The notes: generated from the letters alone by a model not told the origin. Numbered from the stretch's first letter, positions 22,637 through 31,099 are shown. The stretch is 45,532 bases of DNA from Clostridia bacterium (GCA_017466805.1 JAFTTN010000070.1:1-45532); one strand, 5' to 3'. Numbers and translations: made by a program.

Positions 22637-23850
22637 TGCTCTGCCTCCGCGTTACAGCGTTTTTTTATCAGCTTAAGCAAGGGAATGCCGCTTGGGCATA
22701 TAAATTCGCAGGCGCCGCAGTAAATACAGTTGTCGCGCAGGTCGTCGATATCGCCCGCAAGAACGTTTAAGGGCATAAGCCTTATCGGGCAGGCGTCGGC
22801 GCATTTGCCGCAGGATATACATTCGGTGCGTGCCTTGGTTTGCTTTTTTGCGGCGATAAGCGTGCGCGTACAGTCGGAAAGCGCGCCGCTTGCAAGCTTG
22901 CCCGAAAGCAGACTGTTTTCGATAAGCCTGCCGCCCTTTTTTATTCCGCCGCAGATGACCGAAATATCGTGAAGCGTTATTCCGCGCGGAACGCACAAAT
23001 TTTTGCCCTGTGCGATTTCATCGCCGCAAACGGTTATATAGCGGTCGAGCATCGGCATACCCTGCGCCATCGAATTGTAAAGCGCTACAGCGGTTTCGGG
23101 CGATACGATGAATATGCCTCTGTCGAAGGCGGTTTCGTTTTTATCGAGCGTGGTTAAATACAAAGCCTCCATAATCGCACGGTCGCCGTACGGATATTTT
23201 TCATCGAGCTGTGCTATTGCAAAAAGCTTTTCGTCGTTTGCGTATTTCAATATCGATTCAAGCGCGGCGTTGCGGTAATGCTCGGCGGCGAACACGCATT
23301 TAAGCGCGCCGGTAGCCTGCAGTAACAGCTTTGCACCGCCTACGAGCGCTTTCGCCTGCTCGATGCAAAGGCGGTAGTTAATTGCGCCCGAAGCATCGGT
23401 TTCGGTGCAATCGATAACAAGCCTGCGGAATTTGCCGTTTGCGTTTTCGAGCATTTTCCAAAGCGGAGCGCCCGAGCGGGTTTCGACTACCGAAAGCCTT
23501 CTTGCGCTTTCGCAGATATCCGCACAGTTAAGCTCGGTAATGGCGCGGCTTTCGGGGGAATAAACCGCTTCCTCGCCGTCTTCACCCGAATTCATAACCA
23601 CGAAATAACGGTTGTCCTCGAGCTCCATAATTCCGCGGAATACACCCGCGACGGATGCATAAACCGGAGTTCCGCCGCTTTCGCCTATAAGACTGCCGCG
23701 CAGCACGCGGCTTCCGATAGCAGCAACCGTTTTTGCGCCTTCGTCGGCTTTTATGCACACAGCCGAGCAAGCCGATATATATTCAATATTGCTTTTTCCC
23801 AATTTGGTGCGGGAAAGCGGTCTTACGCCGCCGGGGAAATCAAGTATCAT
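22633..23850 (-). CDS. RnfC-like iron-sulfur protein
   Basis: 405 residues. The N-terminal part (FPGGVRPLSRTKL) replaces the usual RnfC barrel-sandwich start. The central flavin/NADH-type domain includes AIAQLDEKYPYGDRAIMEAL and GMPMLDRYITVCGDEI. The C-terminus has two 4Fe-4S motifs, CISCGKCADACP and CIYCGACEFICP. In RnfC this subunit docks NADH or ferredoxin. The GGE-type glycine motif after KYP is degenerate. Start: ATG at 23850 starts the conserved region; a TTG 7 codons upstream is possible. Coupled to the RnfD-like gene. Electron donor and acceptor unknown. Confidence 0.84.
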   Translation of the reverse strand: MILDFPGGVRPLSRTKLGKSNIEYISACSAVCIKADEGAKTVAAIGSRVLRGSLIGESGGTPVYASVAGVFRGIMELEDNRYFVVMNSGEDGEEAVYSPESRAITELNCADICESARRLSVVETRSGAPLWKMLENANGKFRRLVIDCTETDASGAINYRLCIEQAKALVGGAKLLLQATGALKCVFAAEHYRNAALESILKYANDEKLFAIAQLDEKYPYGDRAIMEALYLTTLDKNETAFDRGIFIVSPETAVALYNSMAQGMPMLDRYITVCGDEIAQGKNLCVPRGITLHDISVICGGIKKGGRLIENSLLSGKLASGALSDCTRTLIAAKKQTKARTECISCGKCADACPIRLMPLNVLAGDIDDLRDNCIYCGACEFICPSGIPLLKLIKKRCNAEAEQ

Positions 23851-23890
23851 AAAAATCCAACTTCCAAACAAGATATACGTATACAGTATA

Positions 23891-23918
23891 AGTATAACAT
23901 ATATATTAAAATTTTCAA
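23891..23918 (-). promoter_or_regulatory. Promoter for the rnfC-rnfD-rlmD operon
   Basis: Minus strand -35 TTGAAA (23918-23913), 16-nt spacer, -10 TATACT (23896-23891); a second TATACT directly follows at 23890-23885. Divergent from 23941-23969. Confidence 0.6.
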
Positions 23919-23940
23919 GTGAAAGTTTTGTTACTTATTA

Positions 23941-23969
23941 TTGAAAATATTTGCGATATAGGTTATAAT
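23941..23969 (+). promoter_or_regulatory. Promoter for the DUF4364-nth operon
   Basis: -35 TTGAAA (23941-23946), 17-nt spacer, -10 TATAAT (23964-23969), 40 nt upstream of the DUF4364 start. Confidence 0.8.
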
Positions 23970-24009
23970 GGGAGAGAAAAGATGATTATTTGTCGAAACG
24001 GGTGATATT

Positions 24010-24555
24010 TTGAAGCTTGAAAATAAGATAGACATAAAGGTTTTTATACTTTATCTGCTTAACAACGTCGGCGAGCCGCTTGAATTTACCACGGTAAACG
24101 ATATAGTTTTGCAGGACGAATTTGTTAATTATTTCGATTTTGCCTTTTGCTTTTCCGAGCTTTTGGAGGCAGAGCAGATCGATGAAATAACCACAGACGA
24201 CGCATTGGAGCCGAGATACGTTATATCGCAAAACGGCAAGGAAACGCTCGACAGCTACGAAAGCTCTTTGCTTCCGGTAATCCGCGAACGAGCGCTGAAG
24301 AGTGCGCTTCGACTCGTTGCATATAACCGCACGGGCAAGCGTATGCTTAGCGATATAACCGAATGCGGAGAGGGATACACGCTTAAATGCAGTATCGTGG
24401 ATAAAAAGAAAACTCTGTTTTCGGTCGAGCTTTATCTTGCCGAAAAGGAATACGCCGAAAAGCTGCGTGCGAATTTCGAGGACCGCGCCGAAATAATCTA
24501 CCGCGGTGCGCTTTCGCTGCTTTCGGGCGACGTTGATTTTATTTTTGACGACTGA
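24010..24555 (+). CDS. DUF4364 family protein, possible winged-helix regulator
   Basis: 181-residue protein of the DUF4364 family found across Clostridia. The N-terminal part (KIDIKVFILYLLNNVGEPLEF, split across residues 5-25) and RYVISQNGKETLD look like a winged-helix module, followed by a mixed alpha/beta region. A DNA-binding role is inferred from fold only. It starts with TTG at 24010 after GGGTGA. nth follows after 1 nt, and the transcript includes nth, the TtcA-like gene and a small membrane protein. Confidence 0.85.
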   Translation: MKLENKIDIKVFILYLLNNVGEPLEFTTVNDIVLQDEFVNYFDFAFCFSELLEAEQIDEITTDDALEPRYVISQNGKETLDSYESSLLPVIRERALKSALRLVAYNRTGKRMLSDITECGEGYTLKCSIVDKKKTLFSVELYLAEKEYAEKLRANFEDRAEIIYRGALSLLSGDVDFIFDD

Positions 24556-24556
24556 T

Positions 24557-25198
24557 ATGAAGAAAATCGAAAAAGCCGAAATAATAACCGCTTTGCTCGA
24601 AAAACGCTATCCCGAAACAGAATGCGGTCTTTTGTGGGAGGGCGACCCCTACCGTTTACTTATAATGGCGATACTTTCGGCGCAATGCACCGATGCACGC
24701 GTAAATATAGTTTCGAAAACTCTTTTTGCACGCTTTCCGACAGCCTGCGATATGGCAAAGGCAGAGCTTGGCGACATAGAAAACGAAATACGCTCGGTCG
24801 GGCTTTACCGCTCGAAAGCAAGGGCGCTGAAGGAATGCTGCGAACGCTTGGTTTCGGTATACGGCGGAATATTGCCGAGCGAAATGGAGGAGCTTTTAAC
24901 GCTTCGCGGGGTTGGCAGAAAGGTGGCAAACCTTTTGCGCGGCGACGTGTTCGGCTTGGGCGGAATAGTTGCCGACACCCACTGTATACGCATATCGGGC
25001 AGGCTCGGGCTTTCGAAGGGGAAGGATCCGCTCGAGGTCGAACGATCGCTCCAAAAGCTTATTCCCACCGAAAAGCAAAGCGGCTTTTGTCACCGAATGG
25101 TGCTTTTCGGCAGAGAAATCTGCACCGCGCGCTCGCCGAAATGCAACGAATGCGAGCTATACGAATTTTGTGTAAACAAAGATAAGGATAAACGATGA
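24557..25198 (+). CDS. nth: Endonuclease III
   Basis: 213-residue DNA glycosylase/AP lyase acting on oxidised pyrimidines. The helix-hairpin-helix is LTLRGVGRKVANLL with catalytic Lys122. Asp140 in VADTHCIR is the second catalytic residue. The C-terminal 4Fe-4S cysteines follow the C-x6-C-x2-C-x5-C spacing at 189, 196, 199 and 205. Normal length. The start ATG at 24557 lies 1 nt after the DUF4364 stop. The stop overlaps the next gene (ATGA). It is the second HhH glycosylase in the window. Confidence 0.97.
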   Translation: MKKIEKAEIITALLEKRYPETECGLLWEGDPYRLLIMAILSAQCTDARVNIVSKTLFARFPTACDMAKAELGDIENEIRSVGLYRSKARALKECCERLVSVYGGILPSEMEELLTLRGVGRKVANLLRGDVFGLGGIVADTHCIRISGRLGLSKGKDPLEVERSLQKLIPTEKQSGFCHRMVLFGREICTARSPKCNECELYEFCVNKDKDKR

Positions 25199-25920
25199 TC
25201 GATCCCAAGGCTTTACAAAAATTAATGTCTTATACCCGCCGTGCGATAGATAGCTATTCGATGATCGAGGAGGGCGACAGAATCGCTGTCGGCGTTTCGG
25301 GCGGGAAGGACAGCCTTGCCTTGCTTTGCGCTCTGCAGGGCTTAAAAAGGTTTTACCCGAAAAATTTCGAAATAGTGCCGATAAATCTGCGAATGGGGTT
25401 CCCGAATGAAACCGATTCGGTTTCCCGCGCGCTGTGTGAGGAGCTTGGGCTTGAATTGGTTAGTGTCCCGAGCGAGATTTACGCCGTGGTTTTCGAGGTG
25501 AGAAAGGAAAAGCACCCCTGCTCGCTCTGTGCGAATATGCGCCGCGGCGCGCTTCACAATGCGGCAAAGGAGGCGGGCTGCAACAAGCTCGCACTGGGGC
25601 ACCATTTCGACGACGCAGTTGAAACGATAATTATGAATCTGTTTATCGAGGGCAGATTCGATTGCTTCCGTCCCGTTACCTATCTCGACAGAAGCGATAT
25701 GACGGTTATACGCCCTTTGCTTTTTACGCCCGAAAAAGAGGTTTCTCATTTCGTCCGTGCGAGCAATATCGTTCCCGTGCCGAAAAACTGTCCCGCCGAC
25801 GGCAACACTCGTCGCGAGGAGGCGAAGAACGCGCTGAACGAGCTGGAACGCAACGACCGAGGGGTGAAGCAACGTATTTTTAATGCGTATTTCGGCAGTA
25901 ATTCGCCGTTTTCGTTTTAA
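25195..25920 (+). CDS. TtcA-family tRNA thiolation protein
   Basis: 241-residue ATP pyrophosphatase of the TtcA/TilS-like family, which modifies tRNA bases with sulfur. The P-loop motif SGGKDS lies at 35-40, a C-x2-C pair is at Cys109/Cys112 (HPCSLC), GHHFDD is at 135-140, and a third Cys occurs in PKNCPADG. This Cys layout fits the Fe-S-dependent TtcA/TtuA group. Usual substrate for TtcA is C32 of tRNA. It is shorter than E. coli TtcA (about 310) but normal for clostridial relatives. Coupled to nth by ATGA. Confidence 0.9.
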   Translation: MIDPKALQKLMSYTRRAIDSYSMIEEGDRIAVGVSGGKDSLALLCALQGLKRFYPKNFEIVPINLRMGFPNETDSVSRALCEELGLELVSVPSEIYAVVFEVRKEKHPCSLCANMRRGALHNAAKEAGCNKLALGHHFDDAVETIIMNLFIEGRFDCFRPVTYLDRSDMTVIRPLLFTPEKEVSHFVRASNIVPVPKNCPADGNTRREEAKNALNELERNDRGVKQRIFNAYFGSNSPFSF

Positions 25921-25936
25921 AGGAAGGGACAGAAAA

Positions 25937-26161
25937 ATGAAACGTATTTTGTTGTTTGCTTTGCTTTTTTCGGTTTTGATTTCTGCGTTTTTACTGCCCG
26001 TACTCGCAACAAGCGAGCCGAGCGCGGAGGCGGTATCCGAGGAATCGGAATCGGGCTTGCTTTCGGTAAACGGAATAAGCAGGGAAGCCTCGATTATCAT
26101 TTCGATCGCTGTGGTCTTTATTATGGCGTTGGCGGCGATAAATCTAAAGCGAAAAAAGTAG
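25937..26161 (+). CDS. Small secreted/membrane-anchored protein
   Basis: 74 residues: a signal-like N-terminal helix (MKRILLFALLFSVLISAF, possible cleavage near VLA), an acidic Ser/Glu-rich stretch (SEPSAEAVSEESESG), a second helix at about 51-69 and a basic end NLKRKK. The layout is a type I membrane protein with a short outside segment. No family recognised. The ATG at 25937 has GGAAGG upstream. It lies 16 nt after the TtcA-like gene. Confidence 0.7.
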   Translation: MKRILLFALLFSVLISAFLLPVLATSEPSAEAVSEESESGLLSVNGISREASIIISIAVVFIMALAAINLKRKK

Positions 26162-26200
26162 AAAAAATCGATTTTTCAAATAAAAATTTTCGAAATTCTC

Positions 26201-26229
26201 TTGACAAATGAGGTCTATTTATTTAGACT
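26201..26229 (+). promoter_or_regulatory. Promoter with overlapping operator-like palindrome for the blaI-type gene
   Basis: -35 TTGACA (26201-26206), 17-nt spacer, -10 TAGACT (26224-26229). An inverted repeat GTCTA (26213-26217) / TAGAC (26224-26228) with a 6-nt centre covers the spacer and -10. Autorepression by the downstream BlaI-type protein is a natural inference. Confidence 0.7.
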
Positions 26230-26275
26230 GTTATTGTAAGTATGGTAATTTGAATATGGCAAAGGAGAAATAAGC

Positions 26276-26638
26276 ATGGAAAAAACACCGAAGGTTTTTG
26301 AAAGCGAATACCGGATGTGTCTGCTTCTTTGGGAGCACGAGCCGCTTAAAAGCGCAGAGCTCGCAAAGCTTTGCAAGGAGCATCTCGATTGGGAAAGAAC
26401 CACTACGTATACCGTTATTAAGCGTCTTGCCGAAAGAGGCGTGCTGGTTAACGAAAAATCTATCGTTCGTTCGTTGGTAAGCAAGGACGAAATTCAGCTT
26501 GCAGAGCTTGATGAAATGTTCGAAAAGCGTTTCGAAAACAATCTTCCTGCGTTTATCGCCGCGTTCGGCAAGCACCAAAATCTTTCCGATAACGAGGTCG
26601 AGGAAATTCGCAAAATTATCGAGCGCGAAGGCAAATAA
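26276..26638 (+). CDS. BlaI/MecI/CopY-family transcriptional repressor
   Basis: 120-residue winged-helix repressor. The DNA-binding domain lies at about 5-70 with the recognition helix in WERTTTYTVIKRLAERG and the wing VLVNEKS. The C-terminal dimer helix region (about 75-120) contains LAELDEMFEKRF, as in BlaI and MecI, where BlaR/MecR cleaves the repressor. No blaR-type sensor or beta-lactamase is near, so it is an orphan. It probably represses itself through the palindrome on its promoter. SD AAAGGAG is 8 nt upstream. A bidirectional terminator follows. Confidence 0.9.
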   Translation: MEKTPKVFESEYRMCLLLWEHEPLKSAELAKLCKEHLDWERTTTYTVIKRLAERGVLVNEKSIVRSLVSKDEIQLAELDEMFEKRFENNLPAFIAAFGKHQNLSDNEVEEIRKIIEREGK

Positions 26639-26659
26639 AGCGTTATAAAAACAAAGAAA

Positions 26660-26701
26660 AAGATATGCTTCTCGGTTAAAAGAAGCATATCTTGTTTTTT
26701 T
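26660..26701. terminator. Bidirectional rho-independent terminator
   Basis: Perfect 13-bp stem (26660-26672 with 26681-26693), 8-nt loop, T-run GTTTTTTTT on the plus side and TTTTTC on the minus side. It serves both the blaI-type gene and the facing Cthe_2159-like gene. Confidence 0.9.
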
Positions 26702-26724
26702 GATGCAGAATTTCCAAACGCTTT

Positions 26725-28590
26725 TTAAGGTCTTCCTGGCTTGCTTCCGGGCTTGCCGCCGGGACCGCCTCCGTGGTCGCCTCCGCCGGGACCGCCGGGA
26801 CCGCCGGGGGCAAATCCGCCTTTGCCGTAAATAAGCGAATCCATCGTTATATCGGCAATATGCGTGCCACCCGTGCAGGCAATATTGCGAGCGAATCCGT
26901 TTTTGTCGGCTTCGCTTACCTCTACCGCGGCGTAAAGCTTATAGGTTTTGCCCTGCTGTATTTCGGGCGCGGTAATAACCGCACATTGATAATCCTTTTT
27001 TGGAGTGAATACTACTATTGCGTTGCCGCTTTCGTCGCACAGCGCAATATTCGTGCCGCCGCTTCGGTAGCTGAAGCTTTCGAGTATGGCGCCCTGGTTT
27101 TCCGCCTGCGAAAAGCCTTGTGCCATACCGCTCGTGCCGACTGCGATAAGCACGCCGCCCGTAACGCTTGCGCCGCTTCCGTAATCGAACGCGCCGTTGC
27201 CGTTGTTGGTCGGCCCGCATACAAGAACGACACCGCCGGTTAAAGCAAAGGTACCGTTCGAATCGATTCCGTCACCCGAGGCATCGACGAGCATATATCC
27301 GCCCGAAATCACTATTTCGCCGATTCCGTTATCGAAGGCATCCATACCGAACCCGCCCGGCTTTCCTCCGCCGAATCCGCCGGGATCGCCAAACGGATTG
27401 TTGCCTGCCGATTGGTCGTTGCCGCCCGCGGCGTTCAGGCCGTCGTCGGATGCGGTAATATCGAAATTGCCGCCGGTTACGAATATTCGGCTGCTTTCCA
27501 AGCCCTCGTAGCTTTTGGTTACGGTAATATCGCCGTTGGAAATCGCCAAATCGGTATCGGCGTGGATACCGTCATCGCCCGAGGCAAGAGTAAAGCTGCC
27601 GCCCTCGATGCGAATGGTGTTGTTGGAATGGAGCGCGTCGTCAAGCGAATCGATATTAAAGCTGCCGTCGAGTATAACTATATCCGAAACCGCTTTAATG
27701 CCCTTGTAGGATTCGTCTGCGCTTGCGGCGCTCGATTTGCTTCCTCCGCCCGAAACGATATCGAATTCGCCGCCGAGGATTTTCACCGCCGTTTCTGCCT
27801 GAATACCGTCGTTTGCGGCGGTTATTTTAAATTTTCCGCTTTCGATATATACGAATCCTCTGTCGGAATCATCGTCGTTGTCCGAGCGGATTCCGTCGCT
27901 TCCGCCGTTTATATCAAGAGTTGCGTTGCTTATTTTAACGCAGTCCTTGCCGTTTAATGCGACGTTTTTCGCGGTTGCGTTAATTGCCGAATCGACTATA
28001 ACCAAATCGTCCTTCGAAACGATTCCGTGCTTGTAATTGCCGTTGATATTCAGCGTTCCCTTGCCGTTTATCGTTAAATCCGCGCGGGAGAATATTGCGC
28101 CGTCAAGCTCGCCGTTGGCATCGGAAGCCGAATAACCGCTTCCGTCGCTTACCGTGCTCGTGCTGCCTTCTGCGAGGGTTATAAATACCTTGTCGGCTTT
28201 GCCGATATATATTGCGGGGCCGTTTGAATTTTTAATGGTTACGTTATTTAAAACGATTTGAATTTTATCGTTTTCGCCCGCGTTTACCGATATTGCTTTA
28301 TCGGTTATTTCTCCCGTGAAGATATAACAGCCCTCCGAGGTGATTTCGTATCCGCTCTCGGTTTCGGTTGCGGCTTTTGCATCGCTTGCGCTGTAGGAAC
28401 CGTCTTTATCGCGGTCGGTAAGCTCGAAATCCATTGCCGAAAGGTCGGCGCCCGAAATATCATCGGGTATTTCACCCTGCGAAAGCTCGGGAGCGGATAC
28501 CTCCTGCGAGGATTGCTCAGCTCCTTCGCCGCACGCGGCAAGCGAAAGCAACGTCAGCGACGCCAATATTAAAGATAAAAACTTTTTCAA
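26725..28590 (-). CDS. Cthe_2159-like beta-helix carbohydrate-binding lipoprotein
   Basis: 621-residue lipoprotein with lipobox LAAC (Cys20). The body has many repeats of the form GDDGIHADTDLAISNGDITV and SDDGLNAAGG, the parallel beta-helix pattern of the Cthe_2159/DUF4353 family, whose founding member binds polygalacturonate and calcium. The C-terminus is a Gly/Pro-rich low-complexity tail (GGPGGPGGGDHGG). TTG is the start, overlapping the DUF4956 stop as TTGA. Third gene of the VTC-DUF4956 unit. The acidic turns (D-D-G) could bind calcium; whether it binds polysaccharide here is not known. Confidence 0.88.
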   Translation of the reverse strand: MKKFLSLILASLTLLSLAACGEGAEQSSQEVSAPELSQGEIPDDISGADLSAMDFELTDRDKDGSYSASDAKAATETESGYEITSEGCYIFTGEITDKAISVNAGENDKIQIVLNNVTIKNSNGPAIYIGKADKVFITLAEGSTSTVSDGSGYSASDANGELDGAIFSRADLTINGKGTLNINGNYKHGIVSKDDLVIVDSAINATAKNVALNGKDCVKISNATLDINGGSDGIRSDNDDDSDRGFVYIESGKFKITAANDGIQAETAVKILGGEFDIVSGGGSKSSAASADESYKGIKAVSDIVILDGSFNIDSLDDALHSNNTIRIEGGSFTLASGDDGIHADTDLAISNGDITVTKSYEGLESSRIFVTGGNFDITASDDGLNAAGGNDQSAGNNPFGDPGGFGGGKPGGFGMDAFDNGIGEIVISGGYMLVDASGDGIDSNGTFALTGGVVLVCGPTNNGNGAFDYGSGASVTGGVLIAVGTSGMAQGFSQAENQGAILESFSYRSGGTNIALCDESGNAIVVFTPKKDYQCAVITAPEIQQGKTYKLYAAVEVSEADKNGFARNIACTGGTHIADITMDSLIYGKGGFAPGGPGGPGGGDHGGGPGGKPGSKPGRP

Positions 28591-29252
28591 AGCTCTTCAG
28601 CTCCTTCGGGTGAATCCGAAAGCGAAATTTCGAGATTGCCGTTTCTGCAGCGGAGCTTATCGATAAACTCCTGCATTTTGCTTCTGTCCTTTAGCTCTAC
28701 CTTGTAATAAAGCTTATAAAGACTGCCCATATTGCTCGTTTTGGTACGGATATGGCGATGCTTTTTGGTGTATTCTTTAAATATATCCTCGAAAACGTCT
28801 GCGAAATTAAGTGTTTCGGGAATGGTGATTTCAAGATCCATAGCGCGCTCGTCGCCGAAGGGGATAAACGAAACGCCTATCATCACCGCGCAAACGATAA
28901 CAGTGAAGAACAAAGCTATTGCAACGTAGCCGCCCGCGCACGCCAAGCCGGCAGTCATTGTTAAAAATATCGAAACGATATCCTTTGCCTTGCCGGGCAC
29001 CGAGCGGAAGCGCACCAGCGAGAAGGCGCCCATTACCGCAACGCCGGTGCCGATATTGCCGTTTACCATAGTGATAACCGTCGAAACTATTGCGGGCAAA
29101 AGAATAAGCGATATAAGAAAGCTTTTCGTGGGGTGTGCCTTTACGGTTGCCGATATTGCGGTAATAACGCCGCACAAAAGCGCCGCGCCGATACAAATCA
29201 TATAGGTGGTTACGGTAATATCGTTGCCGATTACCGATTCAAAAAGTGACAT
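28587..29252 (-). CDS. DUF4956 membrane protein
   Basis: 221 residues: four or five membrane helices (about 17-140) containing the family signature GAFSLVRFRSVPGKAKDI, followed by a cytoplasmic ferredoxin-like domain (about 140-215). DUF4956 proteins regularly sit beside VTC-type polymerases in bacteria, which suggests a partner role such as a channel or anchor for the polymer; this is inference. 27 nt after the VTC gene. Stop overlaps the Cthe_2159-like start. Confidence 0.9.
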   Translation of the reverse strand: MSLFESVIGNDITVTTYMICIGAALLCGVITAISATVKAHPTKSFLISLILLPAIVSTVITMVNGNIGTGVAVMGAFSLVRFRSVPGKAKDIVSIFLTMTAGLACAGGYVAIALFFTVIVCAVMIGVSFIPFGDERAMDLEITIPETLNFADVFEDIFKEYTKKHRHIRTKTSNMGSLYKLYYKVELKDRSKMQEFIDKLRCRNGNLEISLSDSPEGAEEL

Positions 29253-29279
29253 TTTATATTCTTCCTTTCGCTGTGTATT

Positions 29280-29993
29280 TTATACCGAAACAAGCTCGTT
29301 TTGACTGCAAAGCCGATAAACGTTGCCGTATTTTGAATAGGAGGAGGGAAGTATTCCGCATTTCGAAAGCGCGTGCGAAAGCCAAAGCGGCATTGCACCG
29401 TCGGTCTTTACCTCCAAAATAAATTCGCCGTCGGGCAATATCTGCTCGCCCTGCGTGCCGTGCTCTAAATAGAGGTCGGTTACGCGGTAACGGATTTTCG
29501 AATCGAAGGTAAGACGCAACGTGGGTATATCCTTTACGAAATATGCATCGCGGTCGTAGGAAATAAGCACTTTTGGCTTGGGATAACGGTAAAATTTCAT
29601 TGCGTAATCGATTTCGTCCATTATCTGCGAGCGCTCCGGCGATATTTTGTTGGTTAAATAATCCTCTGCCTCGGCAAGCGTCATCGAAACGCGGCGCTTG
29701 TATACCACGCCCTTAAACTTCTTTTTTATTTCCAAAAATACCTTCGTATCCCCGTCGGGCGTGCCATAGCTTCGAAGTCTTAGCTTTTCTTTATAGGTGC
29801 GTGCGTCGATAGAGTTGCGTATAAGCAGGAAATCGGGGGTATCGAGATAAAGACTGCATATCGTGCTTCTGCCGTGCGGATCGGGTGTGAGATATTTTCC
29901 TATCTCGGCAAGCAAAGCATCCTTTTTCTGCTGTGTAACGCGGTATTTTTTCTCTACGCGCTTAAATATGTATACGTCCGCTATGCTCTTCAC
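29280..29993 (-). CDS. VTC-domain polyphosphate polymerase-like protein
   Basis: 237-residue tunnel-fold protein of the VTC family; in yeast Vtc4 this domain makes polyphosphate from ATP. Family marks: FKRVEKKYRV (10-19), YKEKLRLRSYG (about 67-77), LEIKKKFKGVVYKRR (about 87-101), RLTFDSKIRYR, FILEVKTDG and the C-terminal SSYSKYGNVYR with the conserved Lys. The charged residues needed for phosphate and metal binding appear present. GTG start with GGAAGGGAG just upstream. It lacks its own membrane segments, so the next gene's DUF4956 protein may hold it at the membrane. A TATAAT is present at 30019-30014. Confidence 0.9.
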   Translation of the reverse strand: MKSIADVYIFKRVEKKYRVTQQKKDALLAEIGKYLTPDPHGRSTICSLYLDTPDFLLIRNSIDARTYKEKLRLRSYGTPDGDTKVFLEIKKKFKGVVYKRRVSMTLAEAEDYLTNKISPERSQIMDEIDYAMKFYRYPKPKVLISYDRDAYFVKDIPTLRLTFDSKIRYRVTDLYLEHGTQGEQILPDGEFILEVKTDGAMPLWLSHALSKCGILPSSYSKYGNVYRLCSQNELVSV

Positions 29994-30047
29994 GCTCCCT
30001 TCCTTGTGTAACGATTATAGTTCTTAAACTTAAAATTACCTAAAAGA

Positions 30048-31019
30048 CTATTCCGACGCTTTGAGCTCCTGCAGCTTTTCTGCGACGTGCTGCGGCGAAA
30101 GAATTTTTACCTCGTTGCCGAAGCTTATTACCCAGCCGAGAAATATCGGGCTCGGCGCGATATTAACCGTAATTCGAAAGCGGTCGGCGCCGTCCTTCAT
30201 GACCGTTACGTCGTTACCGAAGCGGTCGAGCATAACGTTCGCAAGACGGTTTGCACAGGAAAGGGTAACCCGCTCTGCCGTGCCGCCGAACATTCCGAAA
30301 ACGGCGCCGGTTTGCGAATATAAATCGTATTTTTTGAATTCTGCTTCGCCGCTCCGCTTCGCCTCGGCAAGCGCGACGTTTTGCATTTTATCAACGCGAA
30401 AGTGGCGTATTTCCTCTTTTTCGTTATCGTAGCCGACAAGGTAATAGTTGCTGTCGTCCCAAACGAGCGACCAGGGGCTTACGCGGTACAGGCTTCCCCC
30501 GCGCTGAAGCTCTTTTTTCTTTTCGGGAGTCCAGCGGAAATATTTAAAGGTTATATCGACGTCTTGCTCGATTGCATCGTGTATCGAGTCGACCGAAGAG
30601 TATATTTCCTCGTTCATCGATTTAACTCGGTTGGAAACGAAAACCGCGCGGTTTAGCGCCCTTCGGTCGTGGATATTGGCAAGCGAGGCGAGCTTTTTTA
30701 TAAGCTGTGCGCTTTTCTTTTCGGTAATAAACTTCGAGGCGCGCACCGCATCGACGAGCAGCTTTAGCTCGGGAAGCTCGAATTCGCGGCTTGCGGCGTA
30801 ATAGCCTACGCTTTTTCCGCGCACCGTGCGGATATCCAACCCAAGCTCGCGCAGGGTTTCGATATCGTTATAAACGCTTTTGCGCTCGGCGCTTATTCCG
30901 TGTGCGGCAAGCGCGTTCAAAAGCTCCTTCATAGTAAGCGGGTGGGCTTCGTCGCTTCTTTCCAAAAATATCGAGCGCAGTATCGAAAGCTTTTTCTTTT
31001 GGTTTGCAGAGCGGGGCAT
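30048..31019 (-). CDS. WYL-domain transcriptional regulator
   Basis: 323 residues. An N-terminal HTH_11-type winged helix (about 10-65: LTMKELLNALAAHGISAERK and VYNDIETLRELGLDI) is followed by a WYL domain at about 140-230 (YRVSPWSLVWDDSNYYLVGYD) and a WCX-like end. WYL domains sense nucleic-acid-type ligands. It is upstream of, and parallel to, the VTC gene, with 54 nt between them, and divergent from rpoB with facing promoters. It may regulate either. It has its own promoter at 31100-31128. Confidence 0.9.
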   Translation of the reverse strand: MPRSANQKKKLSILRSIFLERSDEAHPLTMKELLNALAAHGISAERKSVYNDIETLRELGLDIRTVRGKSVGYYAASREFELPELKLLVDAVRASKFITEKKSAQLIKKLASLANIHDRRALNRAVFVSNRVKSMNEEIYSSVDSIHDAIEQDVDITFKYFRWTPEKKKELQRGGSLYRVSPWSLVWDDSNYYLVGYDNEKEEIRHFRVDKMQNVALAEAKRSGEAEFKKYDLYSQTGAVFGMFGGTAERVTLSCANRLANVMLDRFGNDVTVMKDGADRFRITVNIAPSPIFLGWVISFGNEVKILSPQHVAEKLQELKASE

Positions 31020-31099
31020 AGGTTACCTCCGAAGGTGAGTATTGAATAATAAAACCGCAATGGGTGTTTTGCGGCAGGGCGCAAAATCTACATTAGATT

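Noticed and set aside
26215..26275. Classical BlaI/MecI operator (TACA-TGTA dyad).
   Set aside because: That motif is not present; only the GTCTA/TAGAC palindrome is seen, so the call is limited to an operator-like site.
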